Assembly (NCBI RefSeq): GCF_001552615.1
Contig: NZ_BCRN01000001.1
Location: 1 to 64,000 of the forward strand
Reading direction: 5' to 3'
DNA length: 64,000 nt
Source of the DNA: Millisia brevis NBRC 105863
GTDB taxonomy: Bacteria; Actinomycetota; Actinomycetes; Mycobacteriales; Mycobacteriaceae
Part shown: positions 42,067-50,193 of the stretch, piece by piece
Layout: every line of letters begins with the position of its first letter
Numbering within the stretch: position 1 is the stretch's first letter
The notes under the pieces: model-generated
The model's input: only the letters and a program-made list of their open reading frames with translations
Told to the model about the DNA's origin: nothing
Databases searched by the model: none
Translations under genes and position numbers: made by a program

Positions 42067-43539
42067 CTACTGAAGCAAGAGCGCGACGAGCGGTGCCGGA
42101 ACAGCCCATACCTCCCCCGTAACATCGAGCGCCGACTTGGTGGCGAGAATGCCGCGGCCAAACTTCCCGTTGATCGTTCTTGCCTCGCTCCTCCAGCCGT
42201 GCTCAACCCACTTACTCTCAATCGGAACACTCTCAACCGGGCCGGCTGCGGACGGGACGGTAATGGGACCCAGGTCAATCTCGCCTTGGCGGGCGGTGCG
42301 GACGTAGCCGATAGTGTCGCCGCTGACCCACCGCCCCTCCTCGAGGTCATCTATTGCACGGGCCATCGCAATTCCAATGGCCATTTCGGTGAGCCGAGTC
42401 ATGTCGGGTGGCGGCACGCCGGACCTGAGCCTCGATGGCAGAGACGCGAGCAGTGGGTCGGTCAAGTAGAGCTTCGATTGAGCACCCGCGACAAGTTTGT
42501 CTCCTTCGCGTCGCGGGCACCACAGGGCGGCCTGGCTGGAGATCAGCCGGTTGAGCCGTCGTTCCGCGATGGCGCGGGACTTGTAGCCGAGTTCCTCGAC
42601 GGCATTCGCTACGTTGAAGGGGCTCGTTGCGCGCTCGGAGACAACACTCAGCAGGAGAGGTACCGAGTCTTGCGGCCCCTCGGGATCGACGTCGGTACGC
42701 AACCATGACTTGATATCGCCCAGGTAGTTGTCGGAGACCGTCCCGAAACGGGTGTGCTCCGCGACCGCGCGCGGGAAGCCGCCGCAAGTTAAATAGTCCT
42801 GCCACGCCAGGTCATAGGCGTCGACGTCGAAGGCGACGGCGTCGAGCGCCTTTGCGACCTCGGCGCTCTGCAGGTCGCTGACATGCACGGCATCGAGCAC
42901 AGGTACCTGACGCCTCGACGCAATCATGAAGTCGCGGAAGGTCATCGGCAGGAGGAGTCGGGTGCGACGGCCGGGCGTGGTCCCCGCGCGCCCGGCGAGG
43001 AGATTGCCCTGGACATCTTCGCCGGCTGCCCATCTGCTACCGGTCGCAACTACAGTATCTCCACCGAAATCGGTTGTATCCCTAGCTAGTTTGAGAGTCG
43101 ACGTCCAGCCGGGGACGCCACTGATCTCATCAAGCAGCCACACTCGCGGCTGCGGCCTATCGAAGTCGATCGCTCGGGTCAACTCTCGAGCCAGGACCAG
43201 ACACCGATGGACGTCCTGTGCATTCATGCCGTCGCATGGCAGATATACGACCTGGCGAGGGTCGAGATCAGGCCGTGCACACAATCTCGCCGCAGTGTCG
43301 AGTAGGGCGACCGACTTTCCGATGCGGCGTGGACCGGTCAGCACAACCAGAAGATCGCCGACCTCACCCGCGCAAACGTCGTCGAGGATGCGCGGCCGAT
43401 AGCCCAGGTCATATGCAGCGCGACTCCGCAAGATTCGGTGCTGCGCCATCCAAGCTGTTGGATCCGTTCCCCTGCCTGCCGCCCGCCACCAAGGATTCGT
43501 ATCGACCAAACGCTGCCGCCGCTGGTCATCCCTCACCAC
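42067..43539 (-). CDS. AAA ATPase with DUF4143 C-terminal domain
   Basis: A 490-residue protein of the AAA_14/DUF4143 family. The P-loop is GPRRIGKS (about residues 69-76), the Walker B-like segment WLLDEISGVPGW, and the sensor region VVATGSRW. The C-terminal domain has GEIDLGP and VPIESKW, resembling the D...ExK core of restriction-endonuclease-fold domains, which DUF4143 is thought to contain. Function of these common mobile-genome ATPases is not established. GTG at 43539 follows GAAGGCGGGG. It diverges from the AbiEi/AbiEii genes across a 224-bp region with several repeats, and may share regulation with them. Confidence 0.85.
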   Translation of the reverse strand: MVRDDQRRQRLVDTNPWWRAAGRGTDPTAWMAQHRILRSRAAYDLGYRPRILDDVCAGEVGDLLVVLTGPRRIGKSVALLDTAARLCARPDLDPRQVVYLPCDGMNAQDVHRCLVLARELTRAIDFDRPQPRVWLLDEISGVPGWTSTLKLARDTTDFGGDTVVATGSRWAAGEDVQGNLLAGRAGTTPGRRTRLLLPMTFRDFMIASRRQVPVLDAVHVSDLQSAEVAKALDAVAFDVDAYDLAWQDYLTCGGFPRAVAEHTRFGTVSDNYLGDIKSWLRTDVDPEGPQDSVPLLLSVVSERATSPFNVANAVEELGYKSRAIAERRLNRLISSQAALWCPRREGDKLVAGAQSKLYLTDPLLASLPSRLRSGVPPPDMTRLTEMAIGIAMARAIDDLEEGRWVSGDTIGYVRTARQGEIDLGPITVPSAAGPVESVPIESKWVEHGWRSEARTINGKFGRGILATKSALDVTGEVWAVPAPLVALLLQ

Positions 43540-43553
43540 TAAGCCCCGCCTTC

Positions 43554-43652
43554 AACATGACAAAAGCATACAGGTCTAGCCATGCAGAACATGACAAACT
43601 GGTACAGTTTTGCGAGTAGGCATGTTGACAGAAGGCCACAGTTTAGTTGTGG
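43554..43652. promoter_or_regulatory. Divergent control region with direct and inverted repeats
   Basis: Between the ATPase gene (minus) and abiEi (plus) there are two identical copies of AACATGACAAA (43554-43564 and 43588-43598), a palindrome AAACTG-GTA-CAGTTT (43596-43610) and a palindrome CCACA-N7-TGTGG (43636-43652). CCACAGT recurs at 43720-43726. AbiEi antitoxins are known to bind repeats in their own promoters, so part of this set may be the AbiEi operator. Confidence 0.55.
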
Positions 43653-43763
43653 AGCAACCTGACAGGACGCGTTCTGAGCCGGTACGGCATACCGCCAGCG
43701 AGGCCAGACAGGTAAACCTCCACAGTATGTACTCTTATGTAGAGGATTTCCTACGAAGGTGTC

Positions 43764-44354
43764 ATGCGCATGAGCACTGCCAACAACAGATTGCCGGCCG
43801 ACTTGCCGGAGACGTTCCGCTACTCCGAGGCCCTGGACTACGTGAGCGAGCGCCGGCTCCGTCGTTTCATCGACAATGGCGCGATCGTTGCGCTCTCGCG
43901 GGGTCTGTACCGAAAGAGCGATTGGCTCGGAGACGAAGACCTGGTGGAGATAGCCGCCAAGGCCCCTCGCGGTACATTGTGCCTGCGCTCGGCCCTGGAG
44001 CGGCACGACCTGATCGACGACATCCCCTCCGAGATCGACGTGGCTATACCGCGTGGCTCCTGGGCGCCGAAGACGATCGCACCGGTCAGATGGCGCCACT
44101 TCAACCCAACCACCTTCGACATCGGACGCGAGCAACTGGGCATCACCGACACCAGCAGTATCGGCATCTACTCCGCCGAGCGGAGCATCATCGACGCCTT
44201 TCGGCTGCGTCACCTCGACGGGGCCGACCAGGCGAACGAGGCGCTCAAACGATGGCTGCGGCGCGGCGGGCAACCCTCGGATCTGCTCGAAATGGCGAAG
44301 TCGTTCCCACGAACCCTGGCGGTGCTGCGGAAGACCTTGGAGATTCTGCTGTGA
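43764..44354 (+). CDS. abiEi: Type IV antitoxin, AbiEi family
   Basis: A 196-residue protein of the AbiEi family. The N-terminal winged helix (FRYSEALDYVSERRLRRFID, then GAIVALSRGLYRKSD) is the DNA-binding part, and the C-terminal domain holds LCLRSALERHDLIDDIP and IGIYSAERSIIDAFRLRHL, typical of the family. AbiEi neutralises the AbiEii nucleotidyltransferase without direct binding and represses its own operon. Two close ATG codons (43764 and 43770) are possible. The stop overlaps the AbiEii GTG by four bases, so translation is coupled. Repeats upstream are likely operators. Confidence 0.9.
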   Translation: MRMSTANNRLPADLPETFRYSEALDYVSERRLRRFIDNGAIVALSRGLYRKSDWLGDEDLVEIAAKAPRGTLCLRSALERHDLIDDIPSEIDVAIPRGSWAPKTIAPVRWRHFNPTTFDIGREQLGITDTSSIGIYSAERSIIDAFRLRHLDGADQANEALKRWLRRGGQPSDLLEMAKSFPRTLAVLRKTLEILL

Positions 44355-45247
44355 ACCGGGTTACCAGAGGGACACCATCGGGCGCTGCCTATCTCGATCT
44401 TCAGAATCAGGCTCGGCGCACCGGCAGGCCTACCCGGGAACTCCTTCAGCTCTATGCGTTGGAGGGCTTCCTCGCGCGACTGGCCGTCAGCGATGCTCGA
44501 GAAACGTTCGTCCTCAAGGGAGGCGTGCTGCTCGCCGCATTCGGTCTACGTCGCCCAACGAAGGACATCGATTTCGCCGCTATCCGCCTGGCCAACGACA
44601 CGGAGACCGTGCTCGACCTGACTCGCCGCGTACTGGTCGCCGAGCCACCCGGCAGCGATGGGATCGAGTTTGCTCCCGACACCCCCACGGCCGAAGTCAT
44701 CCGCGAAGAGGAGAACTACTCCGGCGTCCGCGTGCACATCGGAGCCCGGCTTGCCGGCGCAAGATTGCCGTTCCACCTGGACGTGAACGTCGGTGACCCG
44801 ATCTGGCCCGCACCAACCACCATCTCCTTGCCGCGACTTCTGGGCGGCCCTTCGATCACGTTGCCGGGCTATCCGATGCACATGGTTCACGCCGAGAAGA
44901 TCGTCACCGCCATCCAACGCGGCACAGCGAACACTCGCTGGCGCGACTTCGGCGACATCTGGAGTATGTCACGCCGCCATCCGATCGGAGCCGACGAACT
45001 TGCGGCAGCGATTGATACGGTCGCTCGCCACCGCGGCGCCACGATTCGTCCGCTGGCCGATGTTCTCGACGGATTCGCCGAGATTGCGCAGACCCGCTGG
45101 CAGCAGTGGCATCGTCGCAACACCTCCAATCACCGGCCTCAACAGTTTGGGCCGGTACTCGAGGCGGTCATTGACTTCGGCGATCCCGTACTGATCGGAA
45201 GCGCCCGGGGGTTGGCGTGGCATCCTGACGCCGCAACCTGGGGTTAG
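44351..45247 (+). CDS. abiEii: Type IV toxin, AbiEii nucleotidyltransferase
   Basis: A 298-residue DUF1814/AbiEii nucleotidyltransferase. The core motif is FVLKGGVLLAAFGLRRPTKD followed by IDFAAI: the GG of the transferase and the metal-binding D-x-D near residue 72. The third-strand LDVNVGDP and MVHAEKIVTAIQRGTANTRW are also typical. Related mycobacterial MenT toxins transfer pyrimidines to tRNA 3' ends and block translation, and AbiEii enzymes act in phage abortive infection. GTG at 44351 overlaps the antitoxin stop. All visible active-site residues are intact, so the module should be functional. Confidence 0.9.
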   Translation: MNRVTRGTPSGAAYLDLQNQARRTGRPTRELLQLYALEGFLARLAVSDARETFVLKGGVLLAAFGLRRPTKDIDFAAIRLANDTETVLDLTRRVLVAEPPGSDGIEFAPDTPTAEVIREEENYSGVRVHIGARLAGARLPFHLDVNVGDPIWPAPTTISLPRLLGGPSITLPGYPMHMVHAEKIVTAIQRGTANTRWRDFGDIWSMSRRHPIGADELAAAIDTVARHRGATIRPLADVLDGFAEIAQTRWQQWHRRNTSNHRPQQFGPVLEAVIDFGDPVLIGSARGLAWHPDAATWG

Positions 45248-45740
45248 CTTCGGAGCCCCAGTGGCGACATCTCTCAGTCCAAGCACCCGTCGCCGATCCT
45301 CAACAGCGTGGCCTTACGTGTGGAGGTTTTCCCATAACGCGCGGTTCCGGCGGTCGACCACGGTTCGTTCATCGACCGACCCTATGGGCCAGCGATGACC
45401 TGCTCCAACACAGGTCCACGCGTAGGACCTTCCGGTGTCACCGCCACGATCGACTGCACGGGACGACACCGCCGAGGCGCCCGGAACCTCGGTGTGCCGG
45501 ACAGCCGCACCGCGCTGGCTGCCGATCAGGTCGACGGCGTCGGTTCCGCAGACGGCGCGAACGCCGTACTGGCGGCGATCGATGAGATCGCTCATCTGGT
45601 CGCCGCGCGCCACCTCCGGGTGCCGATCACCACGCCTTTCCAGTCCGTATATCCGCGGCGCAGTCGAATTACAGGCCGGACGACGCGTGCACAGCAAGAT
45701 ACAACACCGGTCTCCGAACGACTACCTCCACAACGTCGTC
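45248..45740. other. Intergenic region between AbiEii and the ART operon
   Basis: About 490 bp between two convergent units. A plus-strand frame around 45480-45640 reads like weak coding (ADQVDGVGSADGANAVLAAI) and may be a gene remnant, but it has no start, known family or intact end. A minus-strand frame (45697-45314) has a poor TTG start and atypical composition. I see no convincing hairpin terminator. Confidence 0.4.
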
Positions 45741-46316
45741 CTACAGTCCTGTCCCGCCGAGGTCGTCCCAGAACTTGTCGCTACGAACAACCCGCTGCGA
45801 CAGTGGAACCTGCTGCCGTGCGGCGCTCACCGAATCGAGGACGCGTTCAATGGCGACGACGGTCTCGGCAGGCACCGGGTCGAAACTCATTCCCAGCTGA
45901 GTCGTCGGGGTGAAGACCTTGCCCGCGATCGCCCGGCTCCGGTCGACCTCGCCCAACCAACCGGTGTCGGTCAACCGAATATGGGTCTTCCCGGTAGTGG
46001 GATCGGCTTCCCGACTGAGTACTTCGAATGTGGTGTAGGCGGTGAACAAAACCTCCTTCTCCTCGGGGTGGGCCGACATTTGGCTGATGTCCTTGCCGTT
46101 CCGAGAGAAGATCTCGAATACGGTAGGAACTGGAAACTCACTCGTCACGTCGGCTGTCGTGCTGACAAACGCAAACTCGGTGACAGCCGTGCCCGGCACA
46201 TATCGATCGAGGACATCCACCGGAAGGTTCGACCCACGGAAAACCGGTCCCACATAGGGCGGCAGCTTTTCGAGCGCATTGACCAGTGCACGAATCCGGT
46301 CGGCGGGAGCGGTCAC
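45741..46316 (-). CDS. Stand-alone ADP-ribosyltransferase toxin cassette (R-S-E type)
   Basis: A 191-residue ADP-ribosyltransferase domain without any N-terminal trafficking domain. The R-S-E set is visible: Arg in GPVFRGSNL (about residue 27), STT in FAFVSTTAD (about 51) and E-K-E in PEEKEVLF (about 87-89), an ExE pair as in arginine-directed ARTs. Its first 45 residues (ALEKLPPYVGPVFRG) align with the C-terminal domain of the WxG-ART protein coded two genes upstream (ALDKLPPYEGTVYRG), so it is a duplicated and diverged toxin cassette. ATG at 46316 overlaps the preceding small gene by 4 bp. No immunity gene is obvious. Confidence 0.8.
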   Translation of the reverse strand: MTAPADRIRALVNALEKLPPYVGPVFRGSNLPVDVLDRYVPGTAVTEFAFVSTTADVTSEFPVPTVFEIFSRNGKDISQMSAHPEEKEVLFTAYTTFEVLSREADPTTGKTHIRLTDTGWLGEVDRSRAIAGKVFTPTTQLGMSFDPVPAETVVAIERVLDSVSAARQQVPLSQRVVRSDKFWDDLGGTGL

Positions 46317-46564
46317 GCCGTACCCTCCTCGTCACGCCTATCAGGCCTCGGCGGCCAATCCGGATCGAATTCGGTACCTTTCATGTCGTCGCGAAACTTA
46401 TCCCCGGGGTCATCGCCGCTCGGACTCGGATTGCTGGGCGCGACCGGCTGGTGAGCCCTTCCTTCTCGCGCTAGGCGTTTTGTCTCCTCGATTTCCTCCG
46501 CGGTGAGGGGCGGCAATCCCGCCTCCTCTCTCGTCATGAAGGTTTTCCCAGCGATCTTCTTCAT
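46313..46564 (-). CDS. Small charged protein between two ART genes
   Basis: An 83-residue protein of unknown function. The N-terminal half is helical (REEAGLPPLTAEEIEETKRL) and the C-terminal half is disordered, Pro/Asp/Arg-rich (PDWPPRPDRRDEE). It overlaps the WxG-ART gene and the stand-alone ART gene by 4 bp each (ATGA type), so it belongs to the same operon and is translated together with them. The position suggests an immunity protein or a linker/chaperone for the ART toxins, but nothing in the sequence proves this. Confidence 0.65.
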   Translation of the reverse strand: MKKIAGKTFMTREEAGLPPLTAEEIEETKRLAREGRAHQPVAPSNPSPSGDDPGDKFRDDMKGTEFDPDWPPRPDRRDEEGTA

Positions 46565-47928
46565 CGAATTACCTCCCTCATTAGTATTCGTACCCCGCCC
46601 GTTGCTTCGTCGTATACACGCTCTTCCACTGCGAACTGTGTTCCTGGCGGAAAGAGAACCTCGTCTTGGTGCGCGTACTCCTCGTGCGCGTACATCCTTA
46701 CGTCCCTGCCCGTATACGAGACGATTTCCAATTGGACGGGACCTTTGAACGCCTCGCTCTGAGTCGCCGACGTGCTCGTAAACGTACTATCGGAAACGAC
46801 CTGGCCGGGCTGATACTGAGCGAGTACCTCCGGCGAAAGGTCCGTCCCACGGTAGACCGTGCCCTCGTAGGGCGGGAGCTTATCGAGGGCCGAGGAGATC
46901 GCGTCAACCCGAGATTGCATGGCGTCATCCACGGTACCCGAGCGCAACGCCGGATTGATTTCCCGGAACCCGCGGTAGGTGTAGTCGATCAACGCGGCCC
47001 GATCCGCCTCGTTCAAGGGCATGCCGAGCGGGACATCCAGCTGGCGTCCGGCCCCCTCGGCCGCAGTCTCGGCTACGTCATCCGCGGCCTCGAGGGCCTC
47101 CGTGCCTGCGTGTCGACCGAGGAATCCACCACCACCCGTCAGCGCGCCCGCCGCCCCGCCCGGAAGGAGCTGTCCCAGGGCACGAGCAGGACTTTCCTTC
47201 CAGGTTTCGAGATCGACCATCTGCTCCACGAATCCCGCCGGATTGGTGGCAGCCACTGCCAGCCCACGCCCGACATCGGCTGCATCATCGAGCAGGCCTG
47301 CCGGATCGGATACCAGACGCAGGGTGTTGAAGCGCTCGACCAGGTCGATGTACGACTCGATACTGTCCATGGCGCCGGCTGCGAGTTCGGACCGCCAGTT
47401 GAGGAGATTGGCGACAAGCCCCGGCTTCCCTGCCGCCTCCGTTGCAGCCCGAATTGAAGTCGCTGCCTCACTGCCGGCAAGCGCAAGTTGTTCCCGAGCG
47501 TTGGTAAGCAAGTAACGCGCGTGCTCTCGGCCCGCTTCACCCGGATCGACAAAGGGCCCACTTTCGGGGTTGTAAGCCGCGCGAGCCGCGTTGGTGGAAG
47601 CCTCGGACTCACTCCAGACAGCAATCGCTTCAGCCGCGCGAGATTGTGCCCATGCCAGAGTTTCGGCATAACGCGACAGGGCAGCTGCGGCGGAGGCGAA
47701 GCTGTCGCCTGCGGTGTTCCACTTTGGCGGCTCAGTATGGAAGACGTCACGGAACCGATCCGCCGCAGAACCCCGCCATGCGTCACCGGTGTCGATGGTT
47801 CGCAGCGAAGCACCGACCTGGAGGAGCGTCTGCCCGCGGCCGCCGATCGCCACAGCATTCTCCGCGATCGCGGAGTGATTCCCGGGCACTAACTCGACTG
47901 GATCGTTGGTCTCACCAAGTTCAGCCAT
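46561..47928 (-). CDS. WxG-type polymorphic toxin with C-terminal ADP-ribosyltransferase domain
   Basis: A 455-residue protein with secreted-toxin architecture. Residues about 1-110 form a WXG100-like helical hairpin with the turn GDAWRGSAADRF (W-R-G), a type VII secretion feature. A helical middle and a Gly-rich hinge (LPGGAAGALTGGGGFLGRH) lead to the C-terminal ART domain (about 315-455). This has Arg in TVYRGTD (about 360), TSTS in STFTSTSA and HQDEVLFPPGTQF, where the usual E-x-E is Q-D-E. QxE occurs in C3-type ARTs that modify Asn or Gln of GTPases. ATG at 47928 lies one base after the preceding stop. Target and immunity are unknown. Confidence 0.82.
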   Translation of the reverse strand: MAELGETNDPVELVPGNHSAIAENAVAIGGRGQTLLQVGASLRTIDTGDAWRGSAADRFRDVFHTEPPKWNTAGDSFASAAAALSRYAETLAWAQSRAAEAIAVWSESEASTNAARAAYNPESGPFVDPGEAGREHARYLLTNAREQLALAGSEAATSIRAATEAAGKPGLVANLLNWRSELAAGAMDSIESYIDLVERFNTLRLVSDPAGLLDDAADVGRGLAVAATNPAGFVEQMVDLETWKESPARALGQLLPGGAAGALTGGGGFLGRHAGTEALEAADDVAETAAEGAGRQLDVPLGMPLNEADRAALIDYTYRGFREINPALRSGTVDDAMQSRVDAISSALDKLPPYEGTVYRGTDLSPEVLAQYQPGQVVSDSTFTSTSATQSEAFKGPVQLEIVSYTGRDVRMYAHEEYAHQDEVLFPPGTQFAVEERVYDEATGGVRILMREVIR

Positions 47929-47929
47929 G

Positions 47930-48229
47930 TCATCGCACCTCTCGAGGGGACGACACTGCGGCGGCTGCCACGCCGTCGGCTCGTTCGTAGTCCTGTATCG
48001 CCACGAGGAGTCCGTCGGCAAGAATCTCGCCGTTCCGGAGCAGTGCGGTGAGGCCGACATGCCATCGCCCGCAGAATTCGTCGAACGCGCAGTACAAGTC
48101 GTTGTTTCCGTACTGTGCGTCCGGTCCCACGATCCGGTCAACACCGATCGTTTGCATGTCGCGGATGATCGTCTGGATACCCGACGCGGCCGAAACGATC
48201 TGCGCAGGATCTATCTCAACACCCGACAT
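47930..48229 (-). CDS. EspC-like type VII secretion-associated small protein
   Basis: A 99-residue helical protein with layout typical of EspC/WXG100-like partners. It begins MSGVEIDPAQIVSAASGIQ, has an aromatic turn in the middle (FCGRWHVGL) and ends with AIQDYERADGVAAA, in which YERAD fits the YxxxD type VII secretion signal. It is immediately followed by the WxG-ART gene, as expected for a heterodimeric secretion substrate. ATG at 48229 is preferred over 48241 because GGGGGC precedes it. First gene of the four-gene minus-strand operon. No ESX machinery genes are in the window. Confidence 0.72.
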   Translation of the reverse strand: MSGVEIDPAQIVSAASGIQTIIRDMQTIGVDRIVGPDAQYGNNDLYCAFDEFCGRWHVGLTALLRNGEILADGLLVAIQDYERADGVAAAAVSSPREVR

Positions 48230-48412
48230 AGCGCCCCCCATTTCGGATTTCGCACCAAGTTAGCGGGCGTGTCGACGGTGGAAGAAAGATGACCTCGCGG
48301 GCGCGACCTCTTGGCGCAGACCTTCGACATCAAGCGGTGACGCTCGGTCTTCATCGAGCGGGAGGAGGAGCAGACCAAGCGACGCGATCTTCTCGGAGCT
48401 ACTCTAAAACCA

Positions 48413-48431
48413 CATTAGACTATATCTAGTG
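48413..48431 (+). promoter_or_regulatory. Inverted repeat upstream of hipB, likely HipB operator
   Basis: CATTAGA-N5-TCTAGTG (48413-48431) matches at six of seven arm positions, in an AT-rich pocket 23 bp before the hipB start. HipB proteins autoregulate through palindromes in this position. The preceding 100 bp contain a short open end reading VFIEREEEQTKRRDLL that may be a gene remnant. Confidence 0.55.
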
Positions 48432-48453
48432 CACTTTTAAGGTAGGTGATCAC

Positions 48454-48807
48454 ATGGCTCGCCGACAGGCTGCTCCCACGCGACTCGCATTGGATGCGCT
48501 CGCAGTCCTCGGCGCGCAGATCCGCATCGGTCGACACGACAAGAACTGGACCGCCGCAGACCTCGCCACGCGAGTCGGCGTGGGCCCGCGAACCATTACC
48601 GCGATCGAGCGGGGGGCACCCGGGGTCGCCATCGGCACCGTTCTGAGCGCCGCGTCCCTGGTCGGAGTGCCACTCTTTGGTGCCGACGGCGTCGAACTCG
48701 CGCGACTGCGACGCCGGGGTGAGGAGCGTGTAGCCCTGCTCCCATCCCGCGAGTACCCGCCACGATCAACCACTGCGGATGACGACGATGACGCGCTCAA
48801 CTTCTGA
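48454..48807 (+). CDS. hipB: HipB-like XRE-family antitoxin
   Basis: A 117-residue Cro/C1-type HTH protein. The DNA-binding domain spans about residues 17-70, with GAQIRIGRHDKNWTAADLAT and the recognition segment GVGPRTITAIERG. The C-terminus is disordered and ends in an acidic run (TTADDDDDALNF). HipB binds and inactivates HipA and represses the operon. ATG at 48454 follows AAGGTAGGTG. The 3' end overlaps hipA by 29 bp in another frame, so translation is coupled. An inverted repeat upstream is the expected operator. Confidence 0.9.
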   Translation: MARRQAAPTRLALDALAVLGAQIRIGRHDKNWTAADLATRVGVGPRTITAIERGAPGVAIGTVLSAASLVGVPLFGADGVELARLRRRGEERVALLPSREYPPRSTTADDDDDALNF

Positions 48808-50068
48808 CCACGCCCGAGACCAAAGGGACGCCTTCGTGTGGGTGTGGCTCCCCGGCCGGACCACTCCCGTGGTTGCCGGCCGAGTGCGCTATCAGCCTGG
48901 TGGTAGCCGGTACGAATTCGGCTACGCGCGAAGCTATCTGGAGCGTCCCAATTCCATCAGCCTCTACCCTCCGGAACTTCCGTTGCGTGCGGGATGGCAG
49001 CAGCCGCCCCCGAACATGGCTATTGCCTCGGTTCTCCGCGACGCCGGCCCCGATTCCTGGGGGCAGCGAGTGATCCTCGAACGCATACACGGCGCCAAGG
49101 GCGCCGCCGTCGATGCCGGAGACCTGGACCAGATCACCTACTTCCTGGAGTCCGGGTCGAACCGGATCGGTGGACTCGACTTCCAAGCCGGCCCGACGGA
49201 GTACGTCTCTCGGGAGCGCTCGGCAACTCTCGATGAACTGCATGCGGCTGCCGACGCTCTCCAGGAAGGGCGCGATCTGCCCGAGGACCTCGGGGCTGCC
49301 CTGCTGCGCGGTACGTCCATCGGCGGCGCTCGCCCCAAGGCTCTGATCGACGTTGACGGTGTACCGCACATTGCGAAGTTCTCGTCGACATCCGACCCAT
49401 ACCCCGTCGTCAATGCTGAGGCCCTCGCCTTGAAGTTCGCCCGGCGGGTGGGAATCGACACGACACAGTCATTCCTGACCACATCCCTCGGTCGCGACGC
49501 GCTCGTCATCGAGAGGTTCGACCGATCCCCCGAGGGCGGGAGGCGCCTGCTCGTCTCGGGACTCACGATGCTCGGTCTCGACGAGATGGAGGGGCGCTAC
49601 GCCACCTACCCGGATCTGCTGGACGTCCTTCGCCGAGACGGGCGTGACCCGGACGTCGGCCGTCGCCTGTTCGAACGGATCGTGTTCAACATTGCCATCG
49701 GCAACAACGACGACCACGCACGCAATCACGCCGCGTTCTGGGACGGCCGCATGCTCGAACTGACCCCCGCGTACGATCTGTGCCCGCAGATCCGCTCCGG
49801 CGAGACGTCTGCGCAGGCGATGGCCTTCGATCGGAACGGCACACGGGAAAGCTCCTTCGCCGCGTGCATACGGGCCGCTCCAATCTACGGCCTGACGGCA
49901 ACCGAGGCCCGCGACGCCATCGACGGGCAGATCGCCGTCATCGAACGTGACTGGAACGAGGTCGCAGACCTCGCGAGACTCACGGTGGCCCAACGGAACC
50001 GACTGTGGCGACGGCAAATACTCAACCCCTTCGCGAGCTACGGATACCGAGCAAGCCACGGAACCTGA
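48779..50068 (+). CDS. hipA: HipA-like serine/threonine kinase toxin
   Basis: A 429-residue HipA-family kinase. The N-terminal HipA_N domain includes AGRVRYQPGGSRYEFGYA, and the kinase core includes the GGARPKALIDVDG loop (P-loop-like region), VIERFDR, the catalytic GNNDDHARNHAAFWD (Asp near residue 312) and the metal-binding ELTPAYDLCPQ. All appear intact. Escherichia coli HipA phosphorylates GltX and halts translation, giving persistence; targets vary in other HipA groups. ATG at 48779 overlaps hipB by 29 bp (48788 is also possible). The module is complete and next to a Fic gene. Confidence 0.92.
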   Translation: MTTMTRSTSDHARDQRDAFVWVWLPGRTTPVVAGRVRYQPGGSRYEFGYARSYLERPNSISLYPPELPLRAGWQQPPPNMAIASVLRDAGPDSWGQRVILERIHGAKGAAVDAGDLDQITYFLESGSNRIGGLDFQAGPTEYVSRERSATLDELHAAADALQEGRDLPEDLGAALLRGTSIGGARPKALIDVDGVPHIAKFSSTSDPYPVVNAEALALKFARRVGIDTTQSFLTTSLGRDALVIERFDRSPEGGRRLLVSGLTMLGLDEMEGRYATYPDLLDVLRRDGRDPDVGRRLFERIVFNIAIGNNDDHARNHAAFWDGRMLELTPAYDLCPQIRSGETSAQAMAFDRNGTRESSFAACIRAAPIYGLTATEARDAIDGQIAVIERDWNEVADLARLTVAQRNRLWRRQILNPFASYGYRASHGT

Positions 50069-50129
50069 CGGTTCACGTCGATCGGCCACAAGGTGCGATT
50101 CCGGAGTTGCCCGCCCGCCCATCCGGGCT

Positions 50130-50181
50130 TGTCTCTTATTTAGTGACAAAGAGACACGGCCGACCTACCCTTGTCGCTAAG
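50130..50181 (+). promoter_or_regulatory. Operator-like inverted repeats upstream of fic
   Basis: TGTCTCTT (50130-50137) and AAGAGACA (50149-50156) form a perfect inverted repeat with an 11-bp spacer. Overlapping it, TTTAGTGACAA (50139-50149) is matched in opposite orientation by TTGTCGCTAAG (50171-50181) at nine of eleven positions. The pair lies 13-64 bp before the fic GTG, in AT-rich sequence, and is a likely promoter/operator. Confidence 0.6.
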
Positions 50182-50193
50182 CAAAGGACACCA

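Noticed and set aside
41899-42708. 269-residue plus-strand frame near the DUF4143 gene
   Set aside because: Mostly antisense to the ATPase gene, which has clear motifs; no family and an unconvincing start.
45395-45913. 172-residue plus-strand frame beside AbiEii
   Set aside because: Only a short middle part looks coding, and the rest is antisense to the ART gene; kept only as a possible remnant.
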